Below the pieces are notes generated by a model that made no database searches, was not told where the DNA came from, and saw nothing but the letters and a program-made list of their open reading frames with translations. 64,000 nt of DNA from Leucocoprinus leucothites. Taxonomy: Eukaryota; Basidiomycota; Agaricomycetes; Agaricales; Agaricaceae. Shown piece by piece: positions 11,601-24,280 of this stretch; position 1 is the stretch's first letter, and each line of letters starts with the position of its first letter. The translations under genes were made by a program, and so were the position numbers. The stretch is from contig JAACJO010000002.1 in NCBI GenBank assembly GCA_013368445.1, positions 744,001 to 808,000 on the forward strand, read 5' to 3'.

Positions 11601-14600
11601 GGCGTTCCTGGTCGAACTGCGACGCCAAATTCAGAGGTTTATGTTGTCAAGCATCCTTCAGACCGCGAGAGGGATAGGGAGCGAGACAGATGGGAGCGTG
11701 ACCAAAGAGAACGGGAGAGGGAAAGGGGAGAACGTGGTCATTATCCACCTTCTCAGCCGCCTAGTGGTAGTGGCGGACCTCCACCTCCACATGTAAATGT
11801 TCCCCAACTTAACCATTCTCACTCGCATCCCAAGACACATCCTCACCATCATGCTCATCATCATCATCATGTCATCCACTCTCATCCTCATGGGGCAATG
11901 CACCCTGGAGGTCCACCACCACCACCTTCGAGCGGTGGTCCTCCCGGCGGGCCTAGCGGAAGTGGTTCTGGAGGTCAAGGAGGACCGCCGCCGCCGCCGC
12001 CGCCAAGCCAGGGAGGCACATCACAACAACAGCCCTCGCAACGACAATTGCAGAGTCAATTCCCTACGCGTTTCGTCTCGGTCAATACACATCCTGGTTC
12101 GAGGATGGGTTCACCTGTTCCTGGTGGACCTCCTGGACCTGGTGTCATTGTAGGACCTGGAGGCAGCGCTAGTGGTGGTCCTGGTAGTGTGAGGAAGGAT
12201 ATGGCCGGCGGTAGTGGTAATGTGAATGCTGGGAAAGATATGAAGAAGATGTCGAGAAGTGGTGGGCCTCCTGGAGGACCGCCTGTTCCTGGGTCAGGGG
12301 GAAGACGTGATGTTAGAGATGAAAGAGAGATGAAGGAAAGAGAGATCCATCCACCGTACTCTCAACAACCGCCGCCAGGTCAATCAATACCTCACCGAGA
12401 ACAAGGGAGGGTGTTGGGACATGGGTACCCTCATAGTACTGCACATGGAGGACCCCAAGGTCCGCATGGTCCACCGTATGGTGAGGATGCGTATATGGTC
12501 GTGGATGATATGGAGCGAGAGCATAGAGAACGAGAACAACACATGCAGATGCAGAATCAACATCCTCCTCCCCACCCACACCCTCATGCACACCCTCATG
12601 CACACCCTCACGTTCGTCCTTCGATGCTCCCGCAGTCTATGGTACAACACCCACATCAACAACAGCAACAACATCCATTGGCACCGCAAATTGGGTACTA
12701 TCCTGGTCCACAGGAACCTAGTGTTGAGGAGCTGTGGGGACCGCCACAGGAGCAGCCAGATCGAGAGGTCAAGTCGAGACATAAGATTAATTTGGGAACG
12801 TTTGTGTTTCCGAATACGCCTTTCCCTTATTACTTCGATGTTGGAGAGTGGGTTGGTGTCAATGGGGGTAATGGGGCTCCGAAGGATACGACAGGCAAAG
12901 CGGAGGAAGTGAAGGGAGGTGAAGTAGAGAACGAGAAGGCTGGAGAGAAGCAAGAAACCGAGAAGGAGAAGAATGTAGAAGCTGAGAAGATGGATGTGGA
13001 TGGCGATGGCGAGAATGCGAAGAAGGCAAGAGAGAAGGAGAAGGAAACGGATGTGGTCGAAGCCCAAGAAAAGGAGGGGGAGAAGGAAAAGGAGCAGGAG
13101 CAGGAGAAAGAAAAGGAGAAACCTGTCGAAGTTGAAAAGACGGCCTCTCAAAAGGAGGATGTCGATGACATGCTTGATGTCGAAACGCGTGCTACAATCC
13201 TGATTCCTAATGGATACATTCCACGCGAAAAGCCTCTCAAACCAGCTCTCTGGGGTGGAGGTGTCATCGGACGGCCAATTAGTCCTCAACGACGTCCTTC
13301 ATTATCCACTAAAGATGACAAACCGGAATCACCCGTACGACCAAGAAAGAGGCGCATATACACAGACGACTCTGATCTGTTCTTGTGTGCTCTCCATTCG
13401 GGCTGGCTGACTTGGAGTGGCTCTGCTCGTGCACGCGACAAGGGACAGGACCTCCGTGTGGAAGTGAGAATCATCAGATGTGCGGGTGCTGGTGCTGGTA
13501 GTGTGTACGCTGTGGGCGCTGGTGCACATGCTGGGAAGTATGCACCTGCGGTAAACAGTGTCGTGGCGACCAATGGTGCTTATCATAAGAAAAACGGGCA
13601 TGGAAAGAGTACTGTGATGAGGAAGGAGGAGCTTGTGGGGAGGTTTATTGGTGGGTGGGGAGAAAAGTGTTTTGTTAAGAAGGATACGGATACGGAGACT
13701 GAGGATGAGACGGATAACGATGAAGATAATGATGGACGAGGGTTGGTGAGTGCTGGATGGGGTAGTGGACATGATGGAAGTGCGATTGAGGTTTTGAAAG
13801 CCGAGTTCGTGAACGTGAGTTGATTATAAGATTTATTTTTGTTCGCTGAGTTCTCATCATTTTATAGAAGAGCACCGCTCGAGCCGCCCCTGGTCTTGGA
13901 AGACGGAACCGTGCGCAGCGTTTACTCGAGTACAATGAACGCAGAGCAGCTGTGCTTGGGCTCCAACGGTTAAGTGCACCTACTCGACTTGCCGGGAAAA
14001 AGCGAAGACGAAATGTGGGCGGTTGGATGTCGGTAAGACGACTACCCAATGCAAGTGTGCTCGATGTCATATCTGAGTTGCAGGAGGATGAGACGACAGA
14101 AGACGAACAAGTCGCAAAACCCTCGGAGCCTGAGAAACAAGAGGAAGCGCAGCTTATGGCTGTACGAACAGTTATGTTTGGAACTGGGCTTGCTGGTGAC
14201 ATACGACTTGGGTATGTTTTCAGTGCTTATGCCTTTTGTCGAGTTGCTGGGTTCGCTAAGGTTATTGAACTTAGGTACAAGTATGAACCTGCTATACTCA
14301 AGGATATACTTTTTCCGGCACCTTCTGGTTCAACCACTGATCGACCACCTGCTCGTAAACGCCGTCGCACGACCATTGCCTCTGCAGATATCTTGATGGA
14401 GGACCCAGAAGAATCAGAACCACCCCCACCTACCCCTAATCGACCAGTAATTCTCGAAACGGTGAAGGAGAGTTACCTGCTGTCCTTGGCGCATGGCTCA
14501 GAGTTTAGTTTAGAAGGGAGGAAATACGATATCTCACTAATCCTGGAGGGCGAGGTTGAGGAGGATCGTGAGGACGCTGTAGTGTTGGTTGTGGCTGACA

Positions 14601-15154
14601 AGAATGCCGTGAAAGCGGTAGAAACACCGCCACCCTCACCTCCGGCTGATGAGGATGAGGATGAGGAACCAAAGGAGGCCAAGCCCCCTTCATCGCCAGA
14701 CGTCGCCATGGATTCTGCCAATGCAACGAAACCCTCTCGAGATGAGAATGCACGGGATACTCTTCCTTCGAGACCTGCATCACCTGCCTCGACGGTTCCT
14801 CGAGACGACACACAACCGACGAACACCGATTCCTCTAAAGCTGACACAACGGCTGAATCGTTGAGCACCACCAAGACAGCTGCAACGGTACCCCCGCCTT
14901 CAGCAGAGGACGTGTCTATGGTTGATGCTCCCGCCCCACAGCCGGCAGTAGATAAACACGAACCTCCCACTAAACCTGTTAAGAAGTTGAAACACCCAGT
15001 TGCACAGGTCTTGCAGCGGCGAGTTGGAGAGAATATGTTCAAGTTTTCTGATGAAGGTATCAGTATTGCAGATGGAGAGGATGGGATGCCCACGGAGTGG
15101 TTGGTGCAAGTGAAGAGCTGGAAGTGGGCGACGAGGAAAGTTGTTCGAGTATGA
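8663..15154 (+). CDS. RXT3: Giant RXT3-domain protein (Rpd3L histone deacetylase complex subunit)
   Basis: This is the predicted basidiomycete form of Rxt3, a subunit of the large Rpd3 histone deacetylase complex. Exons are 8663..9824, 9877..10536, 10588..13814, 13868..14211 and 14275..15154, giving about 2,090 residues; yeast Rxt3 is far smaller. The first ~1,300 residues are low complexity: proline-rich at first, then dozens of P-P-x-D-Y-R-R repeats (about residues 495-940), RE-rich charged runs and His/Gly/Pro stretches. The RXT3 core begins near residue 1315: INLGTFVFPNTPFPY, then ATILIPNGYIPREKP, ALWGGGVIG, YTDDSDLFLCALHSGWLTWSG, VEVRIIRCAGAG, and after two introns GYKYEPAILKDILFP. A Glu/Lys-rich stretch interrupts the core. 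The last intron (14212..14274, 63 nt) is in frame, so its retention would not break the protein. Ser/Pro-rich residues and a basic tail close the C-terminus. Confidence 0.85.
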
Positions 15155-15194
15155 TATTCGTTCTGGTTATGTCCTCTTTACCCCTTTTCTTTTC

Positions 15195-15241
15195 CTGTTT
15201 GTTTTGTTAGCTTATTTGTTTGTTTTGTTAGCTTATTTGTT
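15195..15241. repeat. Two-copy tandem repeat in the RXT3 3' flank
   Basis: A ~21-bp T-rich unit, centred on TTTGTTAGCTTATTTG, occurs twice head to tail about 40 bp after the RXT3 stop codon. It probably lies in the 3' UTR. It is likely replication slippage; no function is claimed. Confidence 0.7.
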
Positions 15242-17114
15242 TCTTTGTTGTTATCAAGTGACGCTCTCGTTCTCTAGTTTGTATCTGATTAAATATTTCA
15301 CGCAATGATGTACTCACACTCAAACTGACTATATGCATGAACTACTCGCCATAGCCTGTTGTTTCGATCGTTAAGGACCTTTTGTTGAGTGACGTCATCT
15401 AGTTTGGCAAAGTGGGAAAGTATTGGAAATAGTTGGGTATCAATTCATTCAACATGGGCTGGGCCCACGACCAACTGTAGTTCGCGAAACCCAGTGTAGC
15501 TGAGGGATTGAGAAACGAATCCTCGCAAATGAACAGAGAACTTTTTTTTCCCGATGTACTACTCGAGTACTATACACAGGTTTCCACTACTTACTGAAGA
15601 CGAGCTGTCAGTAAAGCGAGAACCGGGAATGGATGATAAGCGACGAGATTTAGCGTCAAGACTCTGCAGTTTACTGACTGCGCACGCCAGACCTGCCTCA
15701 TGTCTCATATGTGAAGTATCTATTGGACCTGCCAGGAGAGGTATATAAACCCGATAAACCCGACCACCGATTGTTCTCGACTTCCTGGACGAGGGAACTG
15801 GTCCGAAACCCGATTCTGTTCAACATCGCAATTCTATTCCACTCTCGTTTCCTGGCATCGGTCCCAGGTGATCCACAGTGTGACTCGGAATCTTAATCTC
15901 GCCACATTGCCACTAGACGCTCACGAAGTGGATGAATGCATTCTAAAACAACCTGGTGCAACCGATAATGAAAGACTCGAGACATTCATATCGTACTTTG
16001 CCGAGTCTTCTGACAAATGAATGTGATGCGCTTTAACTACGCGCAATGAACTCCCTCAAAATGGGAGAGTAAAGAGGGCATTCAACCCATTGAAGTCTGC
16101 GACTGCAGGCAATAATTGGGCAGGTCTAGGCATGTTTGATGCCGCTAACTTCCGTTCGATATGGCGGAGATCATTAGCGATTGAGAGTTGACAAGGAGAG
16201 TCGACAGGAGCATAAATAAGCACGAAAATCCTGTATTGAACACAAGATCCCTCCTTTTCTAGGCCGGTGGCAGGCCCAGGTCAATAATCGAAAACCAGTA
16301 TATTCACGGACCAACTTATAATCCAACATGTCAGTACAATATTACCTGTTCAACCCCCTTCGTCCGCCCAACCTCACCAGCCCAACCCGGAGTGCATTAT
16401 AACTGAAGACTTCACGTTTTGAGCCCTGCTTCAAGCCTTTCCCATCTTGATCTCTTCCGGCACTTTCAATGCCTACTCATGTTGCCAGATTGCTGTCAGT
16501 CGTAATGAATTCAGTTGTAATGAATTGAGTACTATATTTCATGTTCCGAACCTATGACCATGTAAGTCCCTTCAGGGAATCTTCGCCACGAGAGCTCAGC
16601 AGGAGATCGAAATTATGGGTCCGCGGCTGGTCGGTGAATCCACCCTTGAGTTCTATATTTACCAATACCATTGCAGCATCACCGGACTCACCACCGCATC
16701 GCTGTTTAGCACTCGATTAGCCGTGGAGTGGCTAAATATAGGTCACGCTGGTGTGCCGGCGGCAATATAACTCAGGCACTTTCCCCTCCGCGATGTACTT
16801 AGCCAGAATGACTCTTCCTCACAGGAAGTGGCCAGTAATAGCTCGAGTAGTCCCAGGTCTGTGACGGGCGCGGCTCGACACTCTCCTTGAGGCTGAAGAC
16901 AACAGTCCATGTGTGTTCTAACTTCTGAATCCCCGGTCCCGGAAGTCTATCCGTTTGCTTCCCATTCTTATTATCCCATCGCCACGTTTCTTACTCTTTT
17001 TACACAATTCCGCCGTGAGAGCAATCGGCTCACTTTCCGGAATTTTTTAAATTTGATCATAACACCCATATAAACACTCGATGGGCTTCCATGGGTGGAT
17101 CCCGGTGAAGCGGT
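15242..17114. other. Intergenic region between RXT3 and the MFS transporter
   Basis: About 1.9 kb without a supported gene. Open frames such as the one at 15554..15748 are short, lack domains and have no plausible splice partners. A TATAAA at 17069-17074 lies 41 bp before the transporter start and could be a core promoter element, although it would imply a very short leader. Scattered TATA-like motifs occur further upstream (for example near 15741), and nothing else stands out. Confidence 0.45.
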
Positions 17115-19672
17115 ATGCAGCCAATGCACGACGATTCAGACCACCTTCAACCAGACGTACCAGTCCGTGCGACAACGACGAGCACACCCCCTCACCACAA
17201 GTCCAAGCACAATGAAATCCAGCTTACGGACCAAACGAACCTCCTTCCCTTTAAAAAAGTCCTCGTGTGTTTCATGGGTCTGAGCCTTTGCATCATCGTG
17301 TCCTCGCTCGATTCAGTCACTGTTGCTACAGCTCTTTCTACCATCTCTACCAAATTCAATGCTGGCTCCATCGTCTCATGGGTACCATCTGCCTACCTGC
17401 TCACTTCTACGAGTTTCCAGCCACTTTATGGAAGATTTAGCGACATTTTCGGGAGGAAAGCGACTCTAATTGCCGCCATGTGCATCTTCATGATAGGAAA
17501 CTTGGCTGCTGGATTCTCCAAGACAATTGTCCAGCTTATCGTTCTCCGTGGGTTTGCGGGTGCAGGGGGAGGCAAGTCTCAGAAATTTCCAGCCTCGTGG
17601 TATCAGAAGGAACTGATAGGGCGTTCTAGGGGCCATTCTGAGTATTGCTCAGATCATTGTATCGGATATAGTCAGCCTTCGTGATAGGTGTGTATTGTCT
17701 CTGCTGTGGCGGGCAAATTCTGATTTTGCATCCCTTGCACTTTTATTACATTGAAGGGGAAAATACCAGGGAATCATTGGAGGTGTTGTAACAATTGGTT
17801 ATGCTGCTGGACCTATCATTGGGGGTGCATTAGCGCAAACAGACTGGCGGGTACGTAGACGTCATTGGAGATCGAGAGTAAGATGTTGATTGCATTCTCG
17901 CATCTGATTTAGTGGGTCTTCTGGCTTAATATCCCGATCGCGCTATGTGCTATTCTTGTCGTCAACTTCGTCCTCCCCCTCAAATCGGTTAGTGGCGATA
18001 TTAAGAGGTGTGCATACCATTGATTGTGCTTTTCGATCGTGTGACAGAGCTGATCGCCGATCCCAATGTTCAGAAAGCTTCTTGTTGTCGATTATGTTGG
18101 CTGCGCCTTGACACTCATAGCTTGCACACTCATAATACTTCCGCTTATCTGGGTAATCCTTCTTTCGCCCCAGAGTATTGGCGCATCGTACTGACTAACC
18201 GGTGGCAGGGAGGCGTTACATTCCCTTGGAACTCAGCAGTTATTCTTGGACCACTCATCAGTGGTTTTGCGGCATGGGCACTGTTCGTTGTATGGGAGTG
18301 GAAGGGTGCGAGGCTGCCTATCGTCCCAAGTGCGTATCTCTGTGCTGTTAAACTTTGTAGTCTGCTTAACTCTTTTTAGTGCGAATATTCAGGCATTCAA
18401 CTGTTTGTGGCGTGTACATCGTGATGTTCGTAAAGTAAGGAGCGCCTACTTGTATTTTACTAATGACGTCAGTTGAAGCTCTTGGCACTTAGTGGCCTCA
18501 TCACGTTTTCTGCGATGTTCTATCTTCCTCAATTCTTCCAAGTTGCATTGAATTATAGTCCGATTCATGCTGGACTATTTTTGATTCCAGTGCTAGGAGG
18601 CCAGGTGCTAGTTAGCTGGGTAGCTGTGAGTAGACATTGTTCGGTTTTCTCTGGATTCCTGACTGAATTTTGATCTCTCTGCGCTGGGTTGAAGGGAATG
18701 ACGGTCAGTAGAACCGGTAGATATCGGGTAAATATTTCCTCCCATTTATTCGAATCATTCACTCATAACCATGAAGACTATTGTGCATACTGGCTTTGCC
18801 GTCTGGTCGCTCGCGTGCGGACTGATCTCGACCATGAATCGGCACACGCATCAAGGTGTCATGGTTGTGTTTATGCTTTTGTCAAGTCTTGGATCAGGAC
18901 AGGTTCGTTCAATTCTCGGCACCTAAAGTCCAGCGTTTACCAAGTGCTCGTAGACACTTCAAACCACTACGGTAGCCGTGCAAGCCAGCGTTCCCCGCAA
19001 AGATATGTCAGTCGTGACTGCCTTTCGAAATGTAGGCGTGTATACTTTTCAACACAAATCAGTGTTCATAACGTCAACTTCAGTTCGTCCGGATGCTTGG
19101 CGGTACACTAGCCCTCGCGGTCGGCTCAACTCTAATGTTAGCTGTTTCTTGCGTTTCTGCGTGCATCAGACGCTGACTCTCACCATGATTAATTGCATCA
19201 CAGCAACAACAGCCTTCGTTCTTCTATGCAAGCTCTCTCTCTACCGGAGGACCTCACCAAAGCGATAATCGACGATCCAGCCCAGCTATCTGATCCCGCT
19301 TCTCTCAATCTTTCAGCGGAACAGGCACTGTTCATCCTTGACAGTGGATATACCAAAGGCTTCCGGCTTGTGTTTATTCTGAATGCTAGTCTGTCAGCCT
19401 TGGCGACTGTGACGAGCATTTTGTTGATTAAGCATAAAAACTTGACCAGAGATGACGACGAGAAGCTGAAACAGGAAGCAAGGGGTAGAAAGAACAAGGA
19501 TGAAGAGAAAGGTGGGATCAGCGGAGAGCACGACGAGAAGACTGAAGGAGGGCCCGCAACAAGCCTAGATTGTGATGATCTACATGCAGCAGAGGTTGTG
19601 ACTGCGACCTCTCCAGGTGGATCTTCTACCGCGCTTTCAGAAACCTGTCCACATCATCAGGTCAAAAGTTAG
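17115..19672 (+). CDS. MFS drug:H+ antiporter-2 type transporter
   Basis: Predicted plasma-membrane efflux transporter of the DHA2 (14-TM) class, which typically exports toxins or drugs. Thirteen exons: 17115..17571, 17630..17687, 17757..17850, 17913..18007, 18074..18152, 18209..18329, 18380..18429, 18473..18625, 18695..18727, 18777..18902, 18954..19031, 19084..19160 and 19204..19672. The sum is 629 residues, normal for DHA2. Family text includes LDSVTVATALSTI, VPSAYLLTSTSFQPLYGRFSDIFGRK (the motif-A region), GYAAGPIIGGALAQTDWR, VFWLNIPIA, YLPQFFQVALNYSPIHAG and GFRLVFILNASLSA. The first intron (17572..17629) starts GCAAGT and ends TAG, a GC-AG intron; no GT donor keeps the frame. The 43-nt intron at 19161 is short but phase-correct. 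The C-terminal ~90 residues form a hydrophilic, charged tail. The substrate cannot be read from sequence. Confidence 0.88.
17572..17629 (+). other. GC-AG intron in the MFS transporter
   Basis: The donor reads G|GCAAGT and the acceptor CTAG. Using it joins GAGGG to AILSIAQIIVSD in frame, which is the expected DHA2 sequence. GC-AG introns are a known minor class of U2 introns, and the extended GCAAGT match is typical of them. Confidence 0.8.
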
Positions 19673-19919
19673 GAAATAGGCCAATCTGACTTTGATTGTT
19701 TTCTAGGGTTAATCCTACATTTCTCTTCAATTACACTCCTAGACATATTGTACCATGTTGGACACATTGGCGTAGATTTTGTACGGGATAGTCATGCACC
19801 AAGTTTAGAGGTGCAATTTATCTTGCTCGGGGATTACGGAGGCTTTTGGTTAATGATAAATTAGTGGCTTAATGGTACACACATGGAAAACAAACTGTAC
19901 GAAAGAATAGACAATATAA

Positions 19920-21140
19920 CTACTCTGACTTCGGCTTGATTGGCGTCGCTTTCCATCTTCCCAATAAATGGTTGGCACGGACAATTAACAAATCACGGAG
20001 CATCTGCAAAGACGCCGTTGCAACGTTCAATTTGCTACCAGCAACTTCGTGCCAGTCAATTGAAACCTCCGAGACGGGTATCCGTAGCTGCTTGGCTAAT
20101 AGCAAGAGCTCAACGTCGAATATCCACGTTGGGAGATGTTGGGCAGGGAATATTTGCTGGGCCGCTGAGCGAGAGAATAGCTTGAATCCACATTGGGTAT
20201 CACGAATATGACCGACACCAACGATTCGAAGGACTGTGTGGAGGCCATACATCAGGATATTGCGCAGTAACGATCGCTATATCCACAAGTGATAAATAAA
20301 TAGCTCCAGGGAAACAGCAAAGAAACAGCACACTACCTTAACGACAGCTTCTGACTTGACAAGATGAGCACGACTGCCAACAGCAACTCCAGGTTTTTTG
20401 TTAGGGGAAATTCCATCCAGAGCCTTCCATAGTTTCTCCAAATCCGAAAACTTGCTCGCACCATCAGCATCCACCATCAACAGGCGCTCTCCTCCGCTGT
20501 ACAACATCCCATGTCTAACGGCACCACCCTTGCCAACGTTATGTTTGAGGGTGACAACTCGGATATCGCTTTTGGGGTATTTGGCTCCAAGTGTAAGCGC
20601 AATCTTCGACGTGTTGTCGGAAGATCCGTCGTCAACAACGAGGACCTCGTATGTTCGTTTCGGGGAGCGTGATTCGAGATGAGCTATAGTTTCCTCCATC
20701 ATAATCGGTAATCTATCCTTCTCGTTGAAGGCTGGAACGACCACGCTGAGATCCACAGTGCTTGGATCAGCCAATGAGGGTAACGGCTGGGGCTTGGAGA
20801 ATTTGTGGGAACGGTAGAGCTTTTCCGGATCATGTGTAATCATGTCTGGAGGTGACCAGTACTTGACAGCAAGATATATCTGACAAAAAAAGACCATTAG
20901 CCATCATCTTGAGCGCATATATGAATTTAAGTATAATATTTCAGAGCAGGACACAAAGGTCCTGACCCTAGTTTGTCGTCGTTGACACAGCGTGCAATAC
21001 ACGAATATATTGACCCGCAGCTCAAAGAACAAGGATGAAAGAGAATTCATCATTCAAAACAACCACAGACCGACACTCACTGCAGCGAAACTGCCCACGC
21101 AAGCTACGAGGGAGCCATAAAGGAGAGATGTTTGGTCCAT
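19920..21140 (-). CDS. ALG5: Dolichyl-phosphate beta-glucosyltransferase
   Basis: ER-membrane GT2 glycosyltransferase that makes dolichyl-phosphate glucose from UDP-glucose, the donor for the last steps of N-glycan precursor assembly. Exons are 21140..21081, 20879..20337 and 20276..19920, giving 319 residues, close to the family length. The short first exon supplies an N-terminal membrane anchor (SLVACVGSFAA). Catalytic-domain landmarks are LSVVVPAFNEKDRL, VLVVDDGSSDNTS, VGKGGAVRHGM, LLMVDADGASKF (the DxD-type site), VGSRAHLV, DTQCGFKLFSR and WIFDVELLLLAK. The first intron (about 200 nt) is long for this locus. It converges with the MFS gene, with 247 bp between the stops. Confidence 0.95.
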
Positions 21141-21688
21141 GTGCGTATATAGTTGACGTGTCACCGCGTCACCTCTAATAAACCAGTGCCATGTGGTCAG
21201 AAAACAGTATATAAGGGTAATTCGAATGAACACAAAGCAACATACAAGCAACACCCACGGGTTCTAGAACTTGCAAGGTGGTGTTGCGTAGGTGAAAGGT
21301 GAGAGGAAGAGTCGTAAAGCCCGCGGTAACATTTAGAAATCTATGTTTGAAAGGTATTCCAGTGCGTGAGAACTTCTGATCCGCCCTTTTGACCCGCGGA
21401 TTAAATCGGTCGAACCGATGTGAATGCAAATGGGAGGCATGGGCATCACAAGCTGAGAGAACCCGACGTGGAGCAATGGGAAGGCTGATATTCTACCGTA
21501 CCCTGAGCCCAATCTCACAACGCGTGTGAATGTACAGGTCGATACCGTCTTAAAATATCGGAGAATAATGACAGCAACGAAATAACTAGCAAGATTGTAG
21601 TAATCATAAGTAGCTCGTAACATAGATCTCGTTTACGTTCAGCTGGGTAGCGCAGGGAAGTGCAAGGCCATTTGACGGAGGCGAGGGA
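21141..21688. other. Spacer between YRB2-like and ALG5
   Basis: About 550 bp between two genes on the same strand, holding the YRB2-like 3' end and the ALG5 promoter. Minus-strand open frames here (for example 21333..21623) have no domain and no conserved motif. Nothing else is seen. Confidence 0.4.
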
Positions 21689-23983
21689 TTAGGCTGGAGG
21701 GATGTGGGAGATTATTTGGTTTAACAGGTCGTGTGCTGCTTTTGCGCTTGCCAGCTTTGAAGGGAGTTAGCGTGCTAAGTGACAAAGTATGAAATAAACA
21801 ATTTACCCGAAGGTTATAGTGAGTTGTGGAACCATCTTCTATTGCACTAAACCTGAGATAACGAGGGTCCTGTGGGGACAATGTGCATGCCATGCCGTGG
21901 AACAACGTGACGTTCAAAAGAAGGGTGTAGACAGCATCCTTGCGCATAACTGAAGCGAATGAATTGGGTTAGAGAGCTCTCGCAGATAACAAGGAACCCA
22001 TACCTAAGCGAGCTCCACCTCTGTCTGAATGCCTGATATTCACCTTCAGAAGTCCTGTGCCTCGCTCTTTCCACTGGCCATTTTCCAGGGAGAAGAGTTT
22101 TGAGCGAACTTGATGTATTGTACGATCCTCTTCCTCTCCCGTGATAACTGTGGTTATGGTAAGTACCTGGCCGGAAGACAGGACAAGTAGCCCTTACCCT
22201 CTTGTTCAGTAAACTTGACTTTCGCATCTTCCTCGCTTCGATTACTGTCTTCGTCTTCGTCTTTCGTCGCTCTCAGTTTTTCACCGAAGCTCGTTCCCTT
22301 TCCATCCTCCTCCTCCTCCTCTTCAGAGCTCTGGGATTGATTGGGGTTTATTAAACTGGAGACCAAGTTTTTGTCTGAGGAGCCCTGGGATGATTCGGGT
22401 GGCGAGTCCGCTCGAAGACGCTTTGGTACAGACACTCCAAAGCCTTGGAAGACTTGATTAGGGCCAGCATACTGACCGAAGGGGTTAGAATTGACGGAAT
22501 TGCTCCTTGCTGGAGGAGATTTCGCTCGACCGCCCAGCTTGGAGGTTTGTCCCAGAACAGGGGACTTGGAACGAGCCATAGATGAAAATGGGGAAGAAGA
22601 TGATGCAAATGCTTCAAATCCTGAGCGTTTCAGATTCCCCGGAGGAGAGGAAGAGGTTTCACCGGAGGTACTGGCGAAGCTAGATAGTGGGGTTGAGGGT
22701 GCTGGACTAGCAAAAACAGAAGCAGGGGTATTCTTCCCAGATGAAAAGATATTAGGTCCTTTGGCTGCGGCAAATGGTGAAACTGAGGCATAAGCCGCAA
22801 ACCCAGTCTGAGAGGCGTGATCAGAGAAAGCAGAGCAATAACAGGGTATGACTTACCAATTTGGGTGCAGCTTTGGGTGAAGGGGGTGCTGGTTTGGGTG
22901 AAGCTTTCTTAGTTTCAGGGGGTGGAGAGGGTCTTTTGGTCTCTCGTGGATTAGGGTCTTCATCTTCGTCATCGCGCGGTCGTTTTGAGGGTTCCAGCAC
23001 ACTATTAGACGCGTCCTCACCCTCATTGGGACCTTGGCTTGTCCCTCTTTCTTCAAATCGACGTTTTAGCCCCTTCTCTCCGCCTTCTGACTTGCTTCTA
23101 ACATGCGCATGTCCAGCCGGCGCCACACTAGCCGAAGCCGCTCCATTGTCCGCGCCTTCTGCGCGCTCAGTGTCTTTGTCTGTAGCATCTTGCTGTACAG
23201 ATGACTGCTGTGAATCGTCGTCCTTCACATCGGTTATTACAGCATCTTGCACTTCAGAAGTCTTCTCATCCACTTCCGCGGGTGGTGCCAATGTCGACGG
23301 GACTATTATCTCTTGAGCCTCTTGGTACTTATCGAGAGCCTTTGGAGTTTTCCAGTTAAGGTCTTCCACACCCTGGCTAATCTGCCTCACTTTAATTCTG
23401 ATTTCCTGGCGTGGTGAAACACCCAATCCAATGGGCGGTGATACCGAATGGGATCGTGATCGTGATCGCGAGGTGGCCTTGCCAGACCCATCCTCCGCCT
23501 CTTCCTTGGTTGATTCTAGTGTCCGTTTATTGCGTTTCGCGGGTGTGCGAGTGTCCCGAGAGTCGGTCGCACCAGTCCCATCAGTGTCCTGTGAAGATAC
23601 ACGTTTGCCGTCAGTCCAAGTTCCGATTCGGAGCACCTCCACAACGCCAGGCACAGCCCAAAGGACGCTGAAGCGCATAGAATCGTGAGCTGTTAAAATA
23701 CATACCGAAGCCTTGGGAGTGTTGGCGGGCTCGAGGGAGACCTCCCGTTCGCGTTTCCTAGATTGCCTCTGGTCTTTAGGGCCAAACGTAATGAGTACAG
23801 TCAAGCGAAATGGTGCGATAAGTGAGACTGACCGGCACCGTTGAGCTCATTCTCCGGTGGTGTGAGGGGCGGGGAGTTCTGGGTGTGGGTCTCTGTGGAC
23901 GCCAGTGGAGGCGGTGGGTCTTGCTGGCCGGGCATTGGAGGGTGTTGGTCGTGGTTGGTGGTCTCGTCTGAGTCCCAAGCCAA
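21689..23983 (-). CDS. YRB2: RanBP1-domain nucleoporin-like protein, YRB2/RanBP3 type
   Basis: Predicted nuclear Ran-GTP binding cofactor for Crm1-dependent export. Exons are 23983..23833, 23773..23706, 23588..22857, 22807..22198, 22147..22004, 21949..21807 and 21754..21689, giving 637 residues. The first ~480 residues are disordered: charged Ser/Arg-rich segments with nuclear-localisation-like KRNKR and KRPR clusters, and a mid-region with FG-like motifs (SPFAAAKG, NPFGQY). The RanBP1 domain occupies about residues 505-637: VITGEEEDRTIHQVRSKLFSL, WKERGTGLLKVN, GARLVMRKDAVYTLLLNV, CTLSPQDPRYLRFSAIED and NLRLASAKAAHDLL. The C-terminal placement of a single RanBP1 domain fits YRB2/RanBP3 better than cytosolic RanBP1/YRB1. 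It lies 297 bp downstream of the histidine kinase on the same strand. Confidence 0.87.
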
Positions 23984-24280
23984 CCTTTACCCTTCGGCTC
24001 GGCTATATCCGATCTTTAGTGGCATCATCACTGGGAAGCTCATCACACCGCTTGCCCTCTCCACTCCTGGTTTCTTGTCGTCAAACGCAACATGAATATC
24101 GTGGTATTTGTCTAGCTGCAGAAATATACTAGTACACATGACGAAAGCATCGAAAGCTATATCGCACACAAGCCCAACGTAAACAGCATTAAAAATACGC
24201 ATCCAGACCTTCTCGGTCAGTATGAAAAGAATAAAGATATCGTACACCACACCCGCCAGAATCCCACTGCCAAACAAACA

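Noticed and set aside
12384..13289. 301-codon antisense open frame in the RXT3 exon
   Set aside because: Mirror of Glu/Lys- and His-rich sense codons, giving a leucine-rich pseudo-protein. No splice or domain support.
17095..17283. Earlier ATG upstream of the MFS transporter
   Set aside because: It is in a different frame and gives a 62-residue peptide. The ATG at 17115 leads directly into the transporter.
23987..24277. 96-codon minus-strand open frame between the histidine kinase and the YRB2-like gene, with hydrophobic stretches
   Set aside because: It starts 4 bp after the kinase stop and ends 4 bp before the next start, with no promoter space and no recognised family. A chance frame in UTR sequence is more likely, although it looks mildly membrane-like.
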